Shown piece by piece: positions 8,597-17,244 of a stretch of DNA of 64,000 nt (positions are counted from its first letter, which is position 1; every line of letters starts with the position of its first letter). The position numbers and the translations under genes are program-made. The notes beneath the pieces were generated by a model. It was not told the DNA's origin, ran no database searches, and saw nothing but the letters and a program-made list of their open reading frames with translations. The DNA lies in contig NZ_BLIV01000007.1 in NCBI RefSeq assembly GCF_009811755.1, forward strand, positions 205,912 to 269,911, given 5' to 3'. This DNA comes from Roseobacter cerasinus. Its GTDB lineage: Bacteria; Pseudomonadota; Alphaproteobacteria; Rhodobacterales; Rhodobacteraceae.

Positions 8597-10848
8597 GCCG
8601 TTGCTCCTGAAGTTGTCTGTGGCGTCGCCATTCCTGTTGCGCCAATCGCGTTCGTGATAATGTCGGAGGTGTCGAGAATTAGGGCAATTTGCCCATCTCC
8701 GAGAATGGTTGCTGCGGCGATTCCCGGCGCACGGTAGAAGCTGTCATCGAGACCTTTGATGACAACCTGACGTTGATCCTGGATGCTGTCGATGATCAGC
8801 GCGGCGTGGCTTCCATCTTCATGCGCGATCAGGAGTACGACAGATCCATCGTAGTTCTGCACAGGATCACGGTATCCAAGTTCCTTACCGAGATCAAAAA
8901 GTGGGACGAAGCCACTGCGAACGCGGACGACGTGCGCACCGGGGCGTACCATCTCTACATCATTGTCGGTCAGTGTGAGGGTTTCGATCACCACGTTGAG
9001 AGGGAGAACCAGTGTTTCCTCGGCCACCTGCACAACCATCCCGTCCAACACCGCAAGGGTGAGAGGCAATGAAATCGAGAAAGTGGTGCCTTCACCGGGG
9101 GTCGATGAAATGGATATCCGACCACCAAGCGCTTGAATTGATGTGCGCACAACATCCATGCCGACACCGCGGCCCGAGAGATCGGACACCACAGCGGCTG
9201 TTGAAAAACCTGGCAAGAACAGCAGGTTGTCGATTTCGCCATCCGAAAGGGACGCATCCGCCGGAATCAAGCCTTTGTCTATCGCGATCTGCATTACCTT
9301 GGGACGGTTGATGCCGCCGCCGTCGTCGGACACCTCAATCACAACCCGCCCGGAGCGGTGGGCGGCTGTGAGATTGACCTGCCCCTGTTCCGGCTTGCCA
9401 GCGGCAACCCTGTCTTCGGAATTCTCCAACCCGTGATCGACAGCATTGCGGATCATATGCGTGAGTGGATCCGCAAGTCTTTCGATAACAGTTTTGTCGA
9501 CCTCGGTACTTTCGCCCTCGGTATGCAGACGAACGTCTTTACCGACGGCTGCGGAAGCTTCGCGCACGATGCGTGACATACGCTGAAACAGCGATTTGAC
9601 CGGTTGTGCGCGGATCATCATCACGCTGTCCTGGATGTCGCGCGTCAGACGTTGAAATTCCTCCAGACCGTTCATCGCATCAGAGTGAGGTGAAAGACCC
9701 GATCGTTCGAGGCTTTGGGCCAGCATCGCCTGATTGATCACGAGCTCGCCTACCAGGTTGACCAATCGTTCGATCCGGTCGAGATCGACCCGAACCACGG
9801 ACTTGGCCGCAGTGGGGGATGATTGTCGTGCGGGGGCGGCTGTGGCTTTGGGCGCCGGAGGCGTGGAGTCTGCCGAGGTCATGGCTGGCTCCGGCGCGCT
9901 GCGATCTTCGCCTGACGGTTGTTGATCCGACTCAGGTTCGACGGCGGGGGGCACGTCGGGTGTTTCATCTGCCGTGTCTTCTGTTGAAGCATCGTTTGTG
10001 GCCGTTTCTTCGTCGGGCTGCTGTATATCGTCAGCCGTTGCTTTTTTTTTGATATCCAGCGTGCACAAACCTTCTACGAATTCGAACGAGGCCGCGATCT
10101 CCGCTTCTTGCGCCTCTGTCTCCAACTCGATCGTCCAGGCGAGATATGAGTTCTCCGGTGCAAGTGTGTCTAGGTCGGGCAGCTCATCGAGGTGGCAAGT
10201 GACCGTGCAGGTCCCCAGATCCTCCAGGGCCCGAAGCATGTGAAAGGGCTCGTTGCCGGTCTCGAAGAGATCATTGTCGGGCTTGAAGTAGATGATAAAC
10301 TTTCCGTCGTCTGATGACGTATCCGGCTCCAGGGCTGGCAGTCCCATGCCGTCGTCGTCATCATCCCCACCCAGATCAAGATCGAGCGAAAGCGTGGCGG
10401 GCTGGAAGTCGATGTTCTCTTCTTCGCTGTCATCATCTTCTTCGATACCGGCATCACCCAGAAGGCCGTTCAGAGACGACAGCAGCTCTGCTGTGACATC
10501 GTCCGGTAGCGGACCGTCATCGCGGCTAATGCGGACCAGATCAGACAGGTGGTCGGCGCATTGGAAGAAAATTTTTCTCGCCGTGGTATCAGGTGACATA
10601 CGGCCCGAGCGGACCTCATCCAGTACCGTTTCGAACCGGTGCGCAAATCGCACCAAGGCTTCAAGGCCGAATGCACCAGCCCCGCCTTTGATGGAATGTA
10701 CCGCGCGGAAGACGATGTTGATCGTTTCAGGATCATCGTCGCCATCGTCGAGCGCTTGCAGCCCGTCTTGCAGTGCTTCGAGAAGCTCTTCGCATTCAAT
10801 AAAAAACGAAGCGCGGATTTCCGCCATTGGGTCATTAGGGTCAGACAT
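8593..10848 (-). CDS. cheA: Chemotaxis histidine kinase CheA
   Basis: A 751-residue kinase when started at the ATG at 10848. An AGAGGAG ribosome-binding site sits 6 bp before that codon; an in-frame ATG at 10869 lacks such a site and would overlap the upstream gene. Domains in order: HPt with phospho-accepting H51 (RAVHSIKGGAGAF), acidic linker (about 135-168), a P2-like domain (about 183-268), a Pro/Ala/Thr/Glu-rich linker to 350, dimerisation helices (351-410), HATPase with N-box HMIRNAVDHG (464-473), G1 SDDGGGI and G2 GRGVGMD (559-565), then a C-terminal CheW-like receptor-coupling domain. All catalytic motifs look intact. It autophosphorylates from ATP and passes phosphate to the CheY proteins. 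Confidence 0.95.
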   Translation of the reverse strand: MSDPNDPMAEIRASFFIECEELLEALQDGLQALDDGDDDPETINIVFRAVHSIKGGAGAFGLEALVRFAHRFETVLDEVRSGRMSPDTTARKIFFQCADHLSDLVRISRDDGPLPDDVTAELLSSLNGLLGDAGIEEDDDSEEENIDFQPATLSLDLDLGGDDDDDGMGLPALEPDTSSDDGKFIIYFKPDNDLFETGNEPFHMLRALEDLGTCTVTCHLDELPDLDTLAPENSYLAWTIELETEAQEAEIAASFEFVEGLCTLDIKKKATADDIQQPDEETATNDASTEDTADETPDVPPAVEPESDQQPSGEDRSAPEPAMTSADSTPPAPKATAAPARQSSPTAAKSVVRVDLDRIERLVNLVGELVINQAMLAQSLERSGLSPHSDAMNGLEEFQRLTRDIQDSVMMIRAQPVKSLFQRMSRIVREASAAVGKDVRLHTEGESTEVDKTVIERLADPLTHMIRNAVDHGLENSEDRVAAGKPEQGQVNLTAAHRSGRVVIEVSDDGGGINRPKVMQIAIDKGLIPADASLSDGEIDNLLFLPGFSTAAVVSDLSGRGVGMDVVRTSIQALGGRISISSTPGEGTTFSISLPLTLAVLDGMVVQVAEETLVLPLNVVIETLTLTDNDVEMVRPGAHVVRVRSGFVPLFDLGKELGYRDPVQNYDGSVVLLIAHEDGSHAALIIDSIQDQRQVVIKGLDDSFYRAPGIAAATILGDGQIALILDTSDIITNAIGATGMATPQTTSGATA

Positions 10849-10858
10849 GATCGCTCCT

Positions 10859-11224
10859 CTATCCTGCAACCATTTGGAGCGCTTTGATCAGCTTCGCCGG
10901 ATCAAACGGCTTCACGATCCAGCCGGTGGCCCCGGCGTCTCTTGCGCGCGCCTTAAGTTCGGGCGCGGCTTCTGTGGTAAGCACCAGTATCGGGGTGGCG
11001 CGGTGTTTGTCTTGGCCGCGCACCGCATCGATAAAACCAAATCCATCCATCCGTGGCATATTGATGTCAGTGATGATCGCATCCGGTTCGATGCCGTCCA
11101 GCACCTCGATGCCGTGCACGCCGTCATCGGCGGTGTGAACGTTGAAACCGGCAGGCAGCAATGCCAGGCGGATCATATCCCGCATTGTGCGACTGTCGTC
11201 GACGGCTAGTATCTCCAAGCTCAT
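10859..11224 (-). CDS. cheY: Chemotaxis response regulator CheY (first copy)
   Basis: A 121-residue single receiver domain started at the ATG overlapping the STAS stop (ATGA). An open frame continues upstream but is not homologous. It shows the acidic pair in LAVDDSRTMRDM, the phospho-acceptor in IITDINMPRMDG, TTEA for the switch threonine and KPFD for the lysine. The SRTMR start is typical of CheY proteins encoded next to cheA in alphaproteobacteria. It is followed 10 bp later by cheA. Confidence 0.93.
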   Translation of the reverse strand: MSLEILAVDDSRTMRDMIRLALLPAGFNVHTADDGVHGIEVLDGIEPDAIITDINMPRMDGFGFIDAVRGQDKHRATPILVLTTEAAPELKARARDAGATGWIVKPFDPAKLIKALQMVAG

Positions 11225-11496
11225 GTCCGCCCCCCTGCAATTGTTTCCGGGCTCATCCCCATGACGCGCAGCTGGTCGGTCACGCGGTCGGATGCGTTGA
11301 TCAACGAGAGGGATCCACCGGCCGCCGCCGCACTTGTCGCTGCAGCCAGCATGACTTGCAGGCAAAGTGCCCCGAGATGCTTGACGTCGGTCAGATCGAG
11401 GACGAGATCCTCGGCTGCGTGGTCCTTCAACTGGGTCTTGAGCGTGGTTGCCGCAGGCAGATCAAGTCGGGACGGGAGTACGATGGGTTCACTCAT
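11221..11496 (-). CDS. STAS-domain protein, first gene of che operon
   Basis: A 91-residue single STAS domain of the SpoIIAA/anti-sigma-antagonist superfamily: LDLPAATTLKTQL, then DLVLDLTDVKHLGALCLQVM. In SpoIIAA-type proteins a serine in a D-S-S-G loop is phosphorylated. Here the aligned loop reads KHLGAL, so no phosphorylatable serine is visible at that place. STAS genes are often found at the head of che clusters; a scaffold or receptor-array role is possible but unproven. It overlaps the next cheY by 4 bp. Confidence 0.8.
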   Translation of the reverse strand: MSEPIVLPSRLDLPAATTLKTQLKDHAAEDLVLDLTDVKHLGALCLQVMLAAATSAAAAGGSLSLINASDRVTDQLRVMGMSPETIAGGRT

Positions 11497-11589
11497 TCTG
11501 CGTTCCTCTCAATACAGGATCCTTGCGGGTGCATCATTCTCTCCACATCGACTGGTTGCTCAAACACGGCGGTTGTAGAGCGCAGGATG

Positions 11590-11604
11590 TTAAGACCGCG
11601 TTAC
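11590..11604. promoter_or_regulatory. Possible CtrA box upstream of che operon
   Basis: TTAA-N7-TTAC lies about 95 bp before the first che gene and differs from the CtrA consensus TTAA-N7-TTAA in one base. CtrA controls motility genes in several Rhodobacteraceae. A single near-match has limited weight. Confidence 0.3.
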
Positions 11605-11675
11605 TGACCTCAGAAGTTTTGAGCTTGCCGTGCAGCAAGTCGCAATTGCTGCTTCGACATCCCCTAAAAAAACAA

Positions 11676-11704
11676 AAAACCCCGGCTGCGAGAGCCGGGG
11701 TTTT
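11676..11704 (-). terminator. Strong rho-independent terminator of the methyl-folate operon
   Basis: Perfect 12-bp arms (AAAACCCCGGCT and AGCCGGGGTTTT) enclose a 5-nt loop. On the minus strand the stem is followed by a long T-rich tract, so it ends transcription of the gene stopping at 11725 and insulates the che operon downstream. Confidence 0.92.
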
Positions 11705-11724
11705 CAAGAGGGTGACGCATCAGG

Positions 11725-12798
11725 TCAGGCGCGGCGTCGCCTGCGCCCGCCGCGTCCGCGACCTTCCTGACCGGGCTTGGGGGGCGCTTTGTTGAATTCG
11801 ATCCAGGCTCCACCGTGCGGGTCGTTGTCGGTGAGGAAATTCGCGGCTCGAATCGCTTCCATCTCTTTGCCGGGGCGTGGCTTGGTCGATCCCAGACCGG
11901 TGAGTTCGCAGAAAAGCTCGGGATCCATGTCATCGGGGACGATGACACCAGCGGCTGCCAGTTCGGCACGCTTGGCCTCGATCTTGGCAGGTGACACGGG
12001 CAGGGCAACCGGGTTCATGATCGCCGAGGTCATGCCCGCACCCATGGCCATCGGCAGGAACGCATTGTTGATGCCGTGGCGGTTGGGCAAGCCAAAGGAG
12101 ATATTCGACGCACCACAGGTGGTATTCACCCCCAGCTCTTCGCGCAGGCGGCGCACAAGGGTGAAAACCTGATTGCCTGCTGTCGCCATGGCCCCGATGG
12201 GCATCACCAGTGGGTCGACAACAATATCATGCGCGGGGATGCCGAAATCGGCCGCGCGCTCGACAATCTTCTTGGCGACAGCAAAGCGCACATCGGGGTC
12301 TTCGGAAATCCCTGTGTCATCGTTTGAGATGGCCACCACGGGCACATTATACTTCTTGACCAGCGGCAGTACGATCTCCAGCCGCTCTTCCTCGCCTGTG
12401 ACCGAATTCAAAAGGGGGCGACCCTCGCAAGCCTCAAGGCCGGATTCCAGCGCACCCGGTACGGAGCTATCAATGCACAGCGGCACATCGACGATGGCCT
12501 GCACCCGCTGCACCAGTTCTTTCATCAACGGAGGTTCGACAAAATTGTTGTCGGCGTAGCGCGTGTCTTCGGCCATCTTGTTTGTGAAAACAGCCCCCGA
12601 GTTCACGTCGAGCACGGTCGCCCCTGCGGCCACCTGCGCCAGCGCGTCCGCCTCGACGGTGGAGAAATCCCCCGCTTCAAGCTCCAGCGCCAGTTTCTTG
12701 CGGCCGGTCGGATTGATCCGTTCGCCAATCACGCAGAAGGGCTGATCAAAGCCGATGATCGCGGTCTTGGTCTTGGATTCGACAATGGTGCGGGTCAT
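11725..12798 (-). CDS. Methyltetrahydrofolate:corrinoid methyltransferase domain protein (split methionine synthase)
   Basis: A 357-residue protein equivalent to the pterin-binding TIM barrel of MetH, encoded as a free-standing gene. Family signatures include CVIGERINPTGRKKLA, GATVLDVNSGAV, IDSSVPGALESGL and CGASNISFGLPNRHGIN. It would move the methyl group of 5-methyltetrahydrofolate to a cobalamin protein. Domain-split methionine synthases have been described in Rhodobacteraceae, where the B12-binding and homocysteine domains are encoded elsewhere; neither is in this window. The last 16 residues form an odd Gly/Arg tail ending RGRGGRRRRRA, which is not part of the catalytic barrel. It lies 15 bp behind the MTHFR-like gene. 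Confidence 0.9.
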   Translation of the reverse strand: MTRTIVESKTKTAIIGFDQPFCVIGERINPTGRKKLALELEAGDFSTVEADALAQVAAGATVLDVNSGAVFTNKMAEDTRYADNNFVEPPLMKELVQRVQAIVDVPLCIDSSVPGALESGLEACEGRPLLNSVTGEEERLEIVLPLVKKYNVPVVAISNDDTGISEDPDVRFAVAKKIVERAADFGIPAHDIVVDPLVMPIGAMATAGNQVFTLVRRLREELGVNTTCGASNISFGLPNRHGINNAFLPMAMGAGMTSAIMNPVALPVSPAKIEAKRAELAAAGVIVPDDMDPELFCELTGLGSTKPRPGKEMEAIRAANFLTDNDPHGGAWIEFNKAPPKPGQEGRGRGGRRRRRA

Positions 12799-12813
12799 TC
12801 AGATGTCCTTGGA

Positions 12814-13740
12814 TCAGGTGTTTGCAGGGGCAGTGGACGCGCCACCAGTGTCGATGGCCCATGTGGCGTTGGTCTTGATGCCGCCCAATGGGAAGAAGTG
12901 CACGTTTGTGATGTTGAAGCCGGGGTGCGCCGCCTTGTGTGCGGCCAATGCACCGACGACATCCGTGGGCTCATAAGGAAGCAGCAGTTTGGTGACATCC
13001 ATCGCACGCTTCTGCAGCACCTTCAGGGAGGGACCGACACCACAGGCGATGGCGAATTTGATCAGGGTCTGCAGCTTCGCAGGCCCGGCGATGCCTATGT
13101 GCACCGGCAATGTGATGCCTTGGGCGGCCAGATCGTCTGCCCAGGCGATGATCGGTTTTGCGTCGAAGGCGAATTGCGTGGCAATCGCCATCTGCGCATC
13201 GGTGCGGCTCTGAAAGTCGTTTTTCCACTTCAGCGCAGCGGTCACATTTGTCATGGAGCCGTCGGCGTCGATGTCGCGGTTGCCCTCGGGGTGACCGGCC
13301 ACGTGCAGGCGTTCAAAGCCCGCCTCGTCAAAGAGCCCTGTCTCCATCAGTTGCATGGAGCTGTCGAAGTCGCCATGCGGTTGCGCGACGCCACCGGCCA
13401 GCAACAGCGCCTGCTTCACATCCGCCTCACCCTGATAGCGCGCAATCCAGTCGGCCAGTGTCGCCTTGTCCTTGATGATGCGCGCGGGGAAGTGCGGCAT
13501 CACCGGATAGCCATCTGCGTTCAGGCGTTTGGCGGTGGCGACCATATCGTCAATCGGCGTGCCTTCGATGTGGGCGATATAGACACGTGTGCCTTCGGGC
13601 AGCAGATCGCGGAAATTCTCGACCTTCTCGGCGGTGCGCGGCATCACCTCGATGGAATAGTCCCGCAAGAAGGCTTCAACCTCCGGAGCGACGGTTTTTT
13701 CCGCGCGCGCATCTTTCTTCTTGAAATTCAGCAGAGCCAT
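12814..13740 (-). CDS. Methylenetetrahydrofolate reductase-like protein
   Basis: A 308-residue protein of the MTHFR (FAD-linked oxidoreductase) superfamily. It shows the start-of-barrel YSIEVMPRTAEKV, the PHFPARII segment, a LLAGG loop and HVAGHPEGNRDID, all at places expected for MTHFR-type barrels. It is divergent from classic MetF. It would supply 5-methyltetrahydrofolate for the methyltransferase encoded directly downstream, and the pairing supports a methionine-synthesis or C1-oxidation role. The N-terminal 20 residues are Lys-rich and outside the barrel. The start at 13740 gives the expected length. Confidence 0.85.
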   Translation of the reverse strand: MALLNFKKKDARAEKTVAPEVEAFLRDYSIEVMPRTAEKVENFRDLLPEGTRVYIAHIEGTPIDDMVATAKRLNADGYPVMPHFPARIIKDKATLADWIARYQGEADVKQALLLAGGVAQPHGDFDSSMQLMETGLFDEAGFERLHVAGHPEGNRDIDADGSMTNVTAALKWKNDFQSRTDAQMAIATQFAFDAKPIIAWADDLAAQGITLPVHIGIAGPAKLQTLIKFAIACGVGPSLKVLQKRAMDVTKLLLPYEPTDVVGALAAHKAAHPGFNITNVHFFPLGGIKTNATWAIDTGGASTAPANT

Positions 13741-13788
13741 CAGACGGTCCTTTCGGGTCAGAAGTGGGTCGAGGAAGCGGGGCAGGGG

Positions 13789-14085
13789 TCAGGCCCAGCC
13801 GTCGTTGTTGATCAGGGCCTTGATGCGCTCGCGGTCATATTCGGCATCAAGACGCGCCGCTTGCGCATCGGCGATGGCCTCGGGATCACCATCAACCGCG
13901 AAGGGATCGGCCTTGCGCCACTCGGCCAGATAGGCATCAGTGTCCTCGGCGCCAACCTTCATCGCCGCGCGGTCAATGGCCTGTTCGAACCGTTCCGGCA
14001 GCTGTCGCTTGGAGCCACGCCGCCCTTTGCCCACGATCACCTGAGCCGGAATATCGCGCCAGTAGACTATCGTCACATCGGGCAT
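13789..14085 (-). CDS. Small 'virulence factor' domain protein of the methyl-folate operon
   Basis: A 98-residue protein starting MPDVTIVYWRDIPAQV, matching a small conserved family often labelled 'virulence factor' but with no firm function. It contains VGKGRRGSKRQLPERFEQA and an acidic C-terminal half rich in Asp and Ala. I chose the ATG at 14085, preceded by AGGGGG, over longer upstream readings without homology. It is the first gene of the operon, 48 bp before the MTHFR-like gene. Its constant company with these folate genes suggests an accessory role in methyl transfer rather than virulence; that is inference. Confidence 0.75.
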   Translation of the reverse strand: MPDVTIVYWRDIPAQVIVGKGRRGSKRQLPERFEQAIDRAAMKVGAEDTDAYLAEWRKADPFAVDGDPEAIADAQAARLDAEYDRERIKALINNDGWA

Positions 14086-14349
14086 GGGCCGAATCCCCCT
14101 CATCTCTTTTCGCCTATCTAACGGCTGCTGATCCGTTTTCGAGGCAGAATTTCGACAGAACACCATCTGTCCGCGACGCACTGTATCTATCGCATCTGCC
14201 CGTGCAGAGCGAGCGTTGCGATCCGCCAAAATCCTCATGAAGACCGTGAGCCGCAGCGCAGCCCGATATGTCACAGGACACAGCCAGCGCTTGCGCCCTC
14301 GCGCCGGGCGGACTACTCTAAGGTTAACTCGAAATGAAAGGCGCAAAAA

Positions 14350-15465
14350 ATGGCGCCACAGCGTCCCAGAGGTGCGGGCGCGCTCGAAAAAAAGATGGCT
14401 CTGAGCCCCGCGCCAGTACCGTCCAGATCCGGTGAGCTTTATGCCGCGCTCGATCTGGGCACAAACAGCTGCCGCATGTTGATCGCCCAGCCGAAGGGAA
14501 ATGGGTTCCATGTGGTCGACAGCTTCTCCAAATCCGTCCAATTGGGGTCGGGGCTGGAGAAAACCGGGCGGTTGTCGCGCGGCTCCATGACGCGCACCGT
14601 TCAGGCTCTGCGGATCTGCCAGCAAAAGCTGCGGCGCAACAAGGTGCGGCGGATGCGGCTGGTCGCCACCGAGGCCTGTCGCCGCGCGTTGAACGCTCAG
14701 GACTTCCTGCGGCGCGTCCAACGCGAGACGGGGCTGCGGCTCGATATCATCAAACCGCAGGAAGAGGCGCAACTCGCGGTGATCTCCTGCGCGCCGCTGG
14801 TCAGCCGCAATACCGAGAACCTGCTGGTGGTCGACATCGGCGGCGGCTCGACCGAGCTGGTCTGGATTGATCTGACGGATGTGCCGCGCCACGATCGGCC
14901 GCAGTCCATCATGCGGTTGCACAATGGGTTCAAGCCGGTGATGACCGATCTGCCACAGGCGCGCGTCGTCGACTGGATTTCGGTGCCCCTGGGCGTGGCG
15001 ACACTGCGTGATCAGTTCAACGATGTGGAAGACGATGCCGCGCGTTTTGCGCTGATGAGCTGGTTTTTTGAAGAGAACCTGGCCGATTTTGCACCTTATC
15101 ACGACACGCAGCCGCATGAGAAGTTCCAGATTGTCGGCACATCCGGCACCGTTACAACCGTGGCGGCGAGCCATCTGGGGCTGAAACGCTATGACAGGAC
15201 CAAGGTGGACGGGTTGCATATGACATCCGACCAGATTGACCGGGTGATCCGGTCGTATCTGGCGCTTGGCCCTGCCGGGCGGCGAGCGGATCCGCGCATC
15301 GGGCAAGACCGGCAGGCGTTGATCATGTCCGGCTCCGCGATCTTACAGGCGCTCATGCGCTGTTGGCCAACCGACAGGTTGTCGGTCGCGGATCGCGGGT
15401 TGCGTGAGGGGCTGCTTTACGCGCAGATGAACGCGGATGGTGTGTTGGAAGACGGAGGGATCTGA
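14350..15465 (+). CDS. Ppx/GppA family phosphatase
   Basis: A 371-residue member of the exopolyphosphatase/guanosine pentaphosphate phosphatase family in the actin-like ATPase fold. The first nucleotide-binding loop is [12 protein letters not shown] and the second is [23 protein letters not shown] is the third. These enzymes cleave terminal phosphate from polyphosphate or pppGpp. It is short compared with E. coli Ppx (about 510 residues) and lacks the C-terminal HD-like domain, as usual for alphaproteobacterial copies. An alternative ATG lies at 14395. It overlaps rlmE by one base (TGATG). Confidence 0.9.
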   Translation: MAPQRPRGAGALEKKMALSPAPVPSRSGELYAALDLGTNSCRMLIAQPKGNGFHVVDSFSKSVQLGSGLEKTGRLSRGSMTRTVQALRICQQKLRRNKVRRMRLVATEACRRALNAQDFLRRVQRETGLRLDIIKPQEEAQLAVISCAPLVSRNTENLLVVDIGGGSTELVWIDLTDVPRHDRPQSIMRLHNGFKPVMTDLPQARVVDWISVPLGVATLRDQFNDVEDDAARFALMSWFFEENLADFAPYHDTQPHEKFQIVGTSGTVTTVAASHLGLKRYDRTKVDGLHMTSDQIDRVIRSYLALGPAGRRADPRIGQDRQALIMSGSAILQALMRCWPTDRLSVADRGLREGLLYAQMNADGVLEDGGI

Positions 15466-16187
15466 TGGCCAAGACGCCAAGCGGCAAAAACACCTCTGGC
15501 CGGGGCCAGCGGGAGTTGAAGGTCAAGGTGAAATCAGCGCGCGGGCGCAAACTCAGCTCCACGCGCTGGTTGCAGCGGCAGCTGAACGACCCGTATGTCA
15601 AGCGCGCAAAGGCCGAGGGCTATCGGGGGCGGGCCGCCTATAAGATCATGGAGCTGGACGACAAATACCGATTCCTTGTTCCTGGCGCCCGCGTGGTGGA
15701 TCTGGGCGCGGCCCCCGGCGGGTGGTGCCAGGTGGCGGTCAAGCGGGTGAATGCGCTGGGGGAGAAATCGGGTAAAGCCGTCGGCACCATTCTCGGGATT
15801 GACTTGCAAGAGATGGAGCCCATCGCCGGCTGTGAGTTGTACCAGCTGGATTTCATGGAAGATGACGCGGATCTGAAGGTGAAGGATTGGCTGGGCGGCC
15901 AGGCCGATGTGGTGATGTCCGATATGGCGGCAAGCAGTTCCGGCCACAAGCAGACCGATCATTTGCGGATCATCGCGCTCTGCGAGGCGGCGGCCTACTT
16001 TGCCTTCGACGTGCTGGATGAGGGCGGAACATTTGTCGCCAAGGTGCTGGCGGGTGGCGCCGAGGGCGCGCTTCAACAGCTGTTGAAGCAGCGATTCTCG
16101 AAGGTCGCCAACATTAAACCACCGGCGTCACGGTCCGACAGTTCGGAAAAATTCGTTGTGGCGACAGGGTTTCGGGGTGCAGCCTAA
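15465..16187 (+). CDS. rlmE: 23S rRNA (uridine-2'-O)-methyltransferase RlmE/FtsJ
   Basis: A 240-residue SAM-dependent enzyme that methylates the 2'-hydroxyl of U2552 in the A-loop of 23S rRNA. The family catalytic set is present: K60 in RAAYKIME, D153 in VMSDMA, K193 in FVAKVL and E228 in SSEKF. The SAM loop is [13 protein letters not shown] (78-90). The N-terminal 30 residues are basic (K/R-rich), as in RNA-binding extensions of the family. It is translationally coupled to the upstream Ppx/GppA gene. Confidence 0.95.
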   Translation: MAKTPSGKNTSGRGQRELKVKVKSARGRKLSSTRWLQRQLNDPYVKRAKAEGYRGRAAYKIMELDDKYRFLVPGARVVDLGAAPGGWCQVAVKRVNALGEKSGKAVGTILGIDLQEMEPIAGCELYQLDFMEDDADLKVKDWLGGQADVVMSDMAASSSGHKQTDHLRIIALCEAAAYFAFDVLDEGGTFVAKVLAGGAEGALQQLLKQRFSKVANIKPPASRSDSSEKFVVATGFRGAA

Positions 16188-16276
16188 AGGCTTTACCGCC
16201 CATTAAAGAAGTTCAGACTAGCGTGAGGTCGATCTGCGCCACTTTGGCGCACCGACCCTGAAAAAGGACTTTGGAT

Positions 16277-16849
16277 ATGTTCCGTGAATTCTCACTCGCG
16301 CTGCCCCTCGTGGTTGCAGCCAGTATTGCTGGCGCTGTTGATGCACCGCCCGCGATGAAGGCTTTCGTCGAAACCGACATCATGGCCTGGGCCACGGGCC
16401 CGCAGGTGGTGGATGCCATCAACGCGCAGAACGCGGAGACCGCAGGCGCCACCCAGGCGCAGATCGATGCCTGGGACGGGCAATGGCGGGCCGAGGTTGG
16501 CCAGGCTGAACAACCCTTGATCTCCGAAGTCATGGGCCGCTCCCTGTCGGCCTTTCTGGGCGAGCAGGTCGCAGCCTCCGGTGGTCGTATCACCGAGATT
16601 TTTGTCATGGATGGGCTTGGGCTCAATGTCGCGGCGAGCGACGTGACCTCCGATTACTGGCAAGGGGATGAGGCGAAGTTCCAGAAGACCCATGGCGTTG
16701 GTCCCGGCACCGTTTTCGTGGATGAGGTCGAATTTGACGAAAGCTCCCAAACCTACCAGGGGCAGGTGTCCGTCGCGCTGACCGATCCCGCCACAGGTGA
16801 GGTGATCGGCGCGATCACCGTTGGCCTGAATGCGGAAGCCTTCTTTTAA
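16277..16849 (+). CDS. Small periplasmic Cache/PDC-like sensory domain protein
   Basis: A 190-residue exported protein. I start at the ATG at 16277, behind AAAGGA, giving an N-terminal signal (LALPLVVAASIAGAVDAPPA). The mature part has a long helix followed by alternating strands with ITEIFVMDGLGLNVAASD, DYWQGDEAKFQKTHG and GVGPGTVFVDEVEFDES. This pattern is typical of single-Cache (PDC-like) ligand-binding domains. There is no kinase, GGDEF or methyl-accepting part, so it may be a free-standing periplasmic binding protein that feeds another sensor. No partner is encoded next to it. Confidence 0.7.
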   Translation: MFREFSLALPLVVAASIAGAVDAPPAMKAFVETDIMAWATGPQVVDAINAQNAETAGATQAQIDAWDGQWRAEVGQAEQPLISEVMGRSLSAFLGEQVAASGGRITEIFVMDGLGLNVAASDVTSDYWQGDEAKFQKTHGVGPGTVFVDEVEFDESSQTYQGQVSVALTDPATGEVIGAITVGLNAEAFF

Positions 16850-17244
16850 GTGATCCAGACTGCCGCGCGGGAACAGGTCTCGCGCGGCGGTTGTGCTGAA
16901 TAATCCACGCGGTCGAGGGCGTGACCCGGTTGTTTCAAGAAGGTACTCGGCGTTTGCCTCGTCGCCCTTTCCTCACTGTTTCCCTCACACCTCTCCAAAA
17001 CGGCTGGTCCGGATCGGCACTTGGTCGATTGTCTTCGGCCTCCACGTGATATCGCTTCCTGGCCGTGCGGTCATCGTCCAGTGACCATCCCCAATTGACC
17101 CGCCGTTCCTTTAAGGTGGTGCGCCGCCTCGGCGGTTGAGCTGTCTCCCTCGATAGGAGAGTGTGACGTGAAGCTATTTCTTAAATCCTCCCTCCTGCGC
17201 TAAGATGCTGCCAAATCGTCTGAAAACAGACCAGCTGTCTCGCA
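16850..17244. other. Intergenic stretch without a gene
   Basis: I see no coding sequence here. It holds the GC hairpin at 16862-16888 and presumably the promoter of the following ABC-like gene. Confidence 0.6.
16862..16888 (+). terminator. GC-rich hairpin after the Cache-like gene
   Basis: GCCGCGCG and CGCGCGGC pair over an 11-nt loop just after the stop codon. There is no T-run, so termination is plausible but not certain. Confidence 0.5.

Noticed and set aside
12898..14121. A 407-residue plus-strand frame
   Set aside because: It lies antisense to the MTHFR-like and small operon genes and has shadow-type composition.
13789..15306. A 505-residue minus-strand frame
   Set aside because: Only its last 98 residues are homologous to a known family; the rest is antisense to the Ppx/GppA gene.
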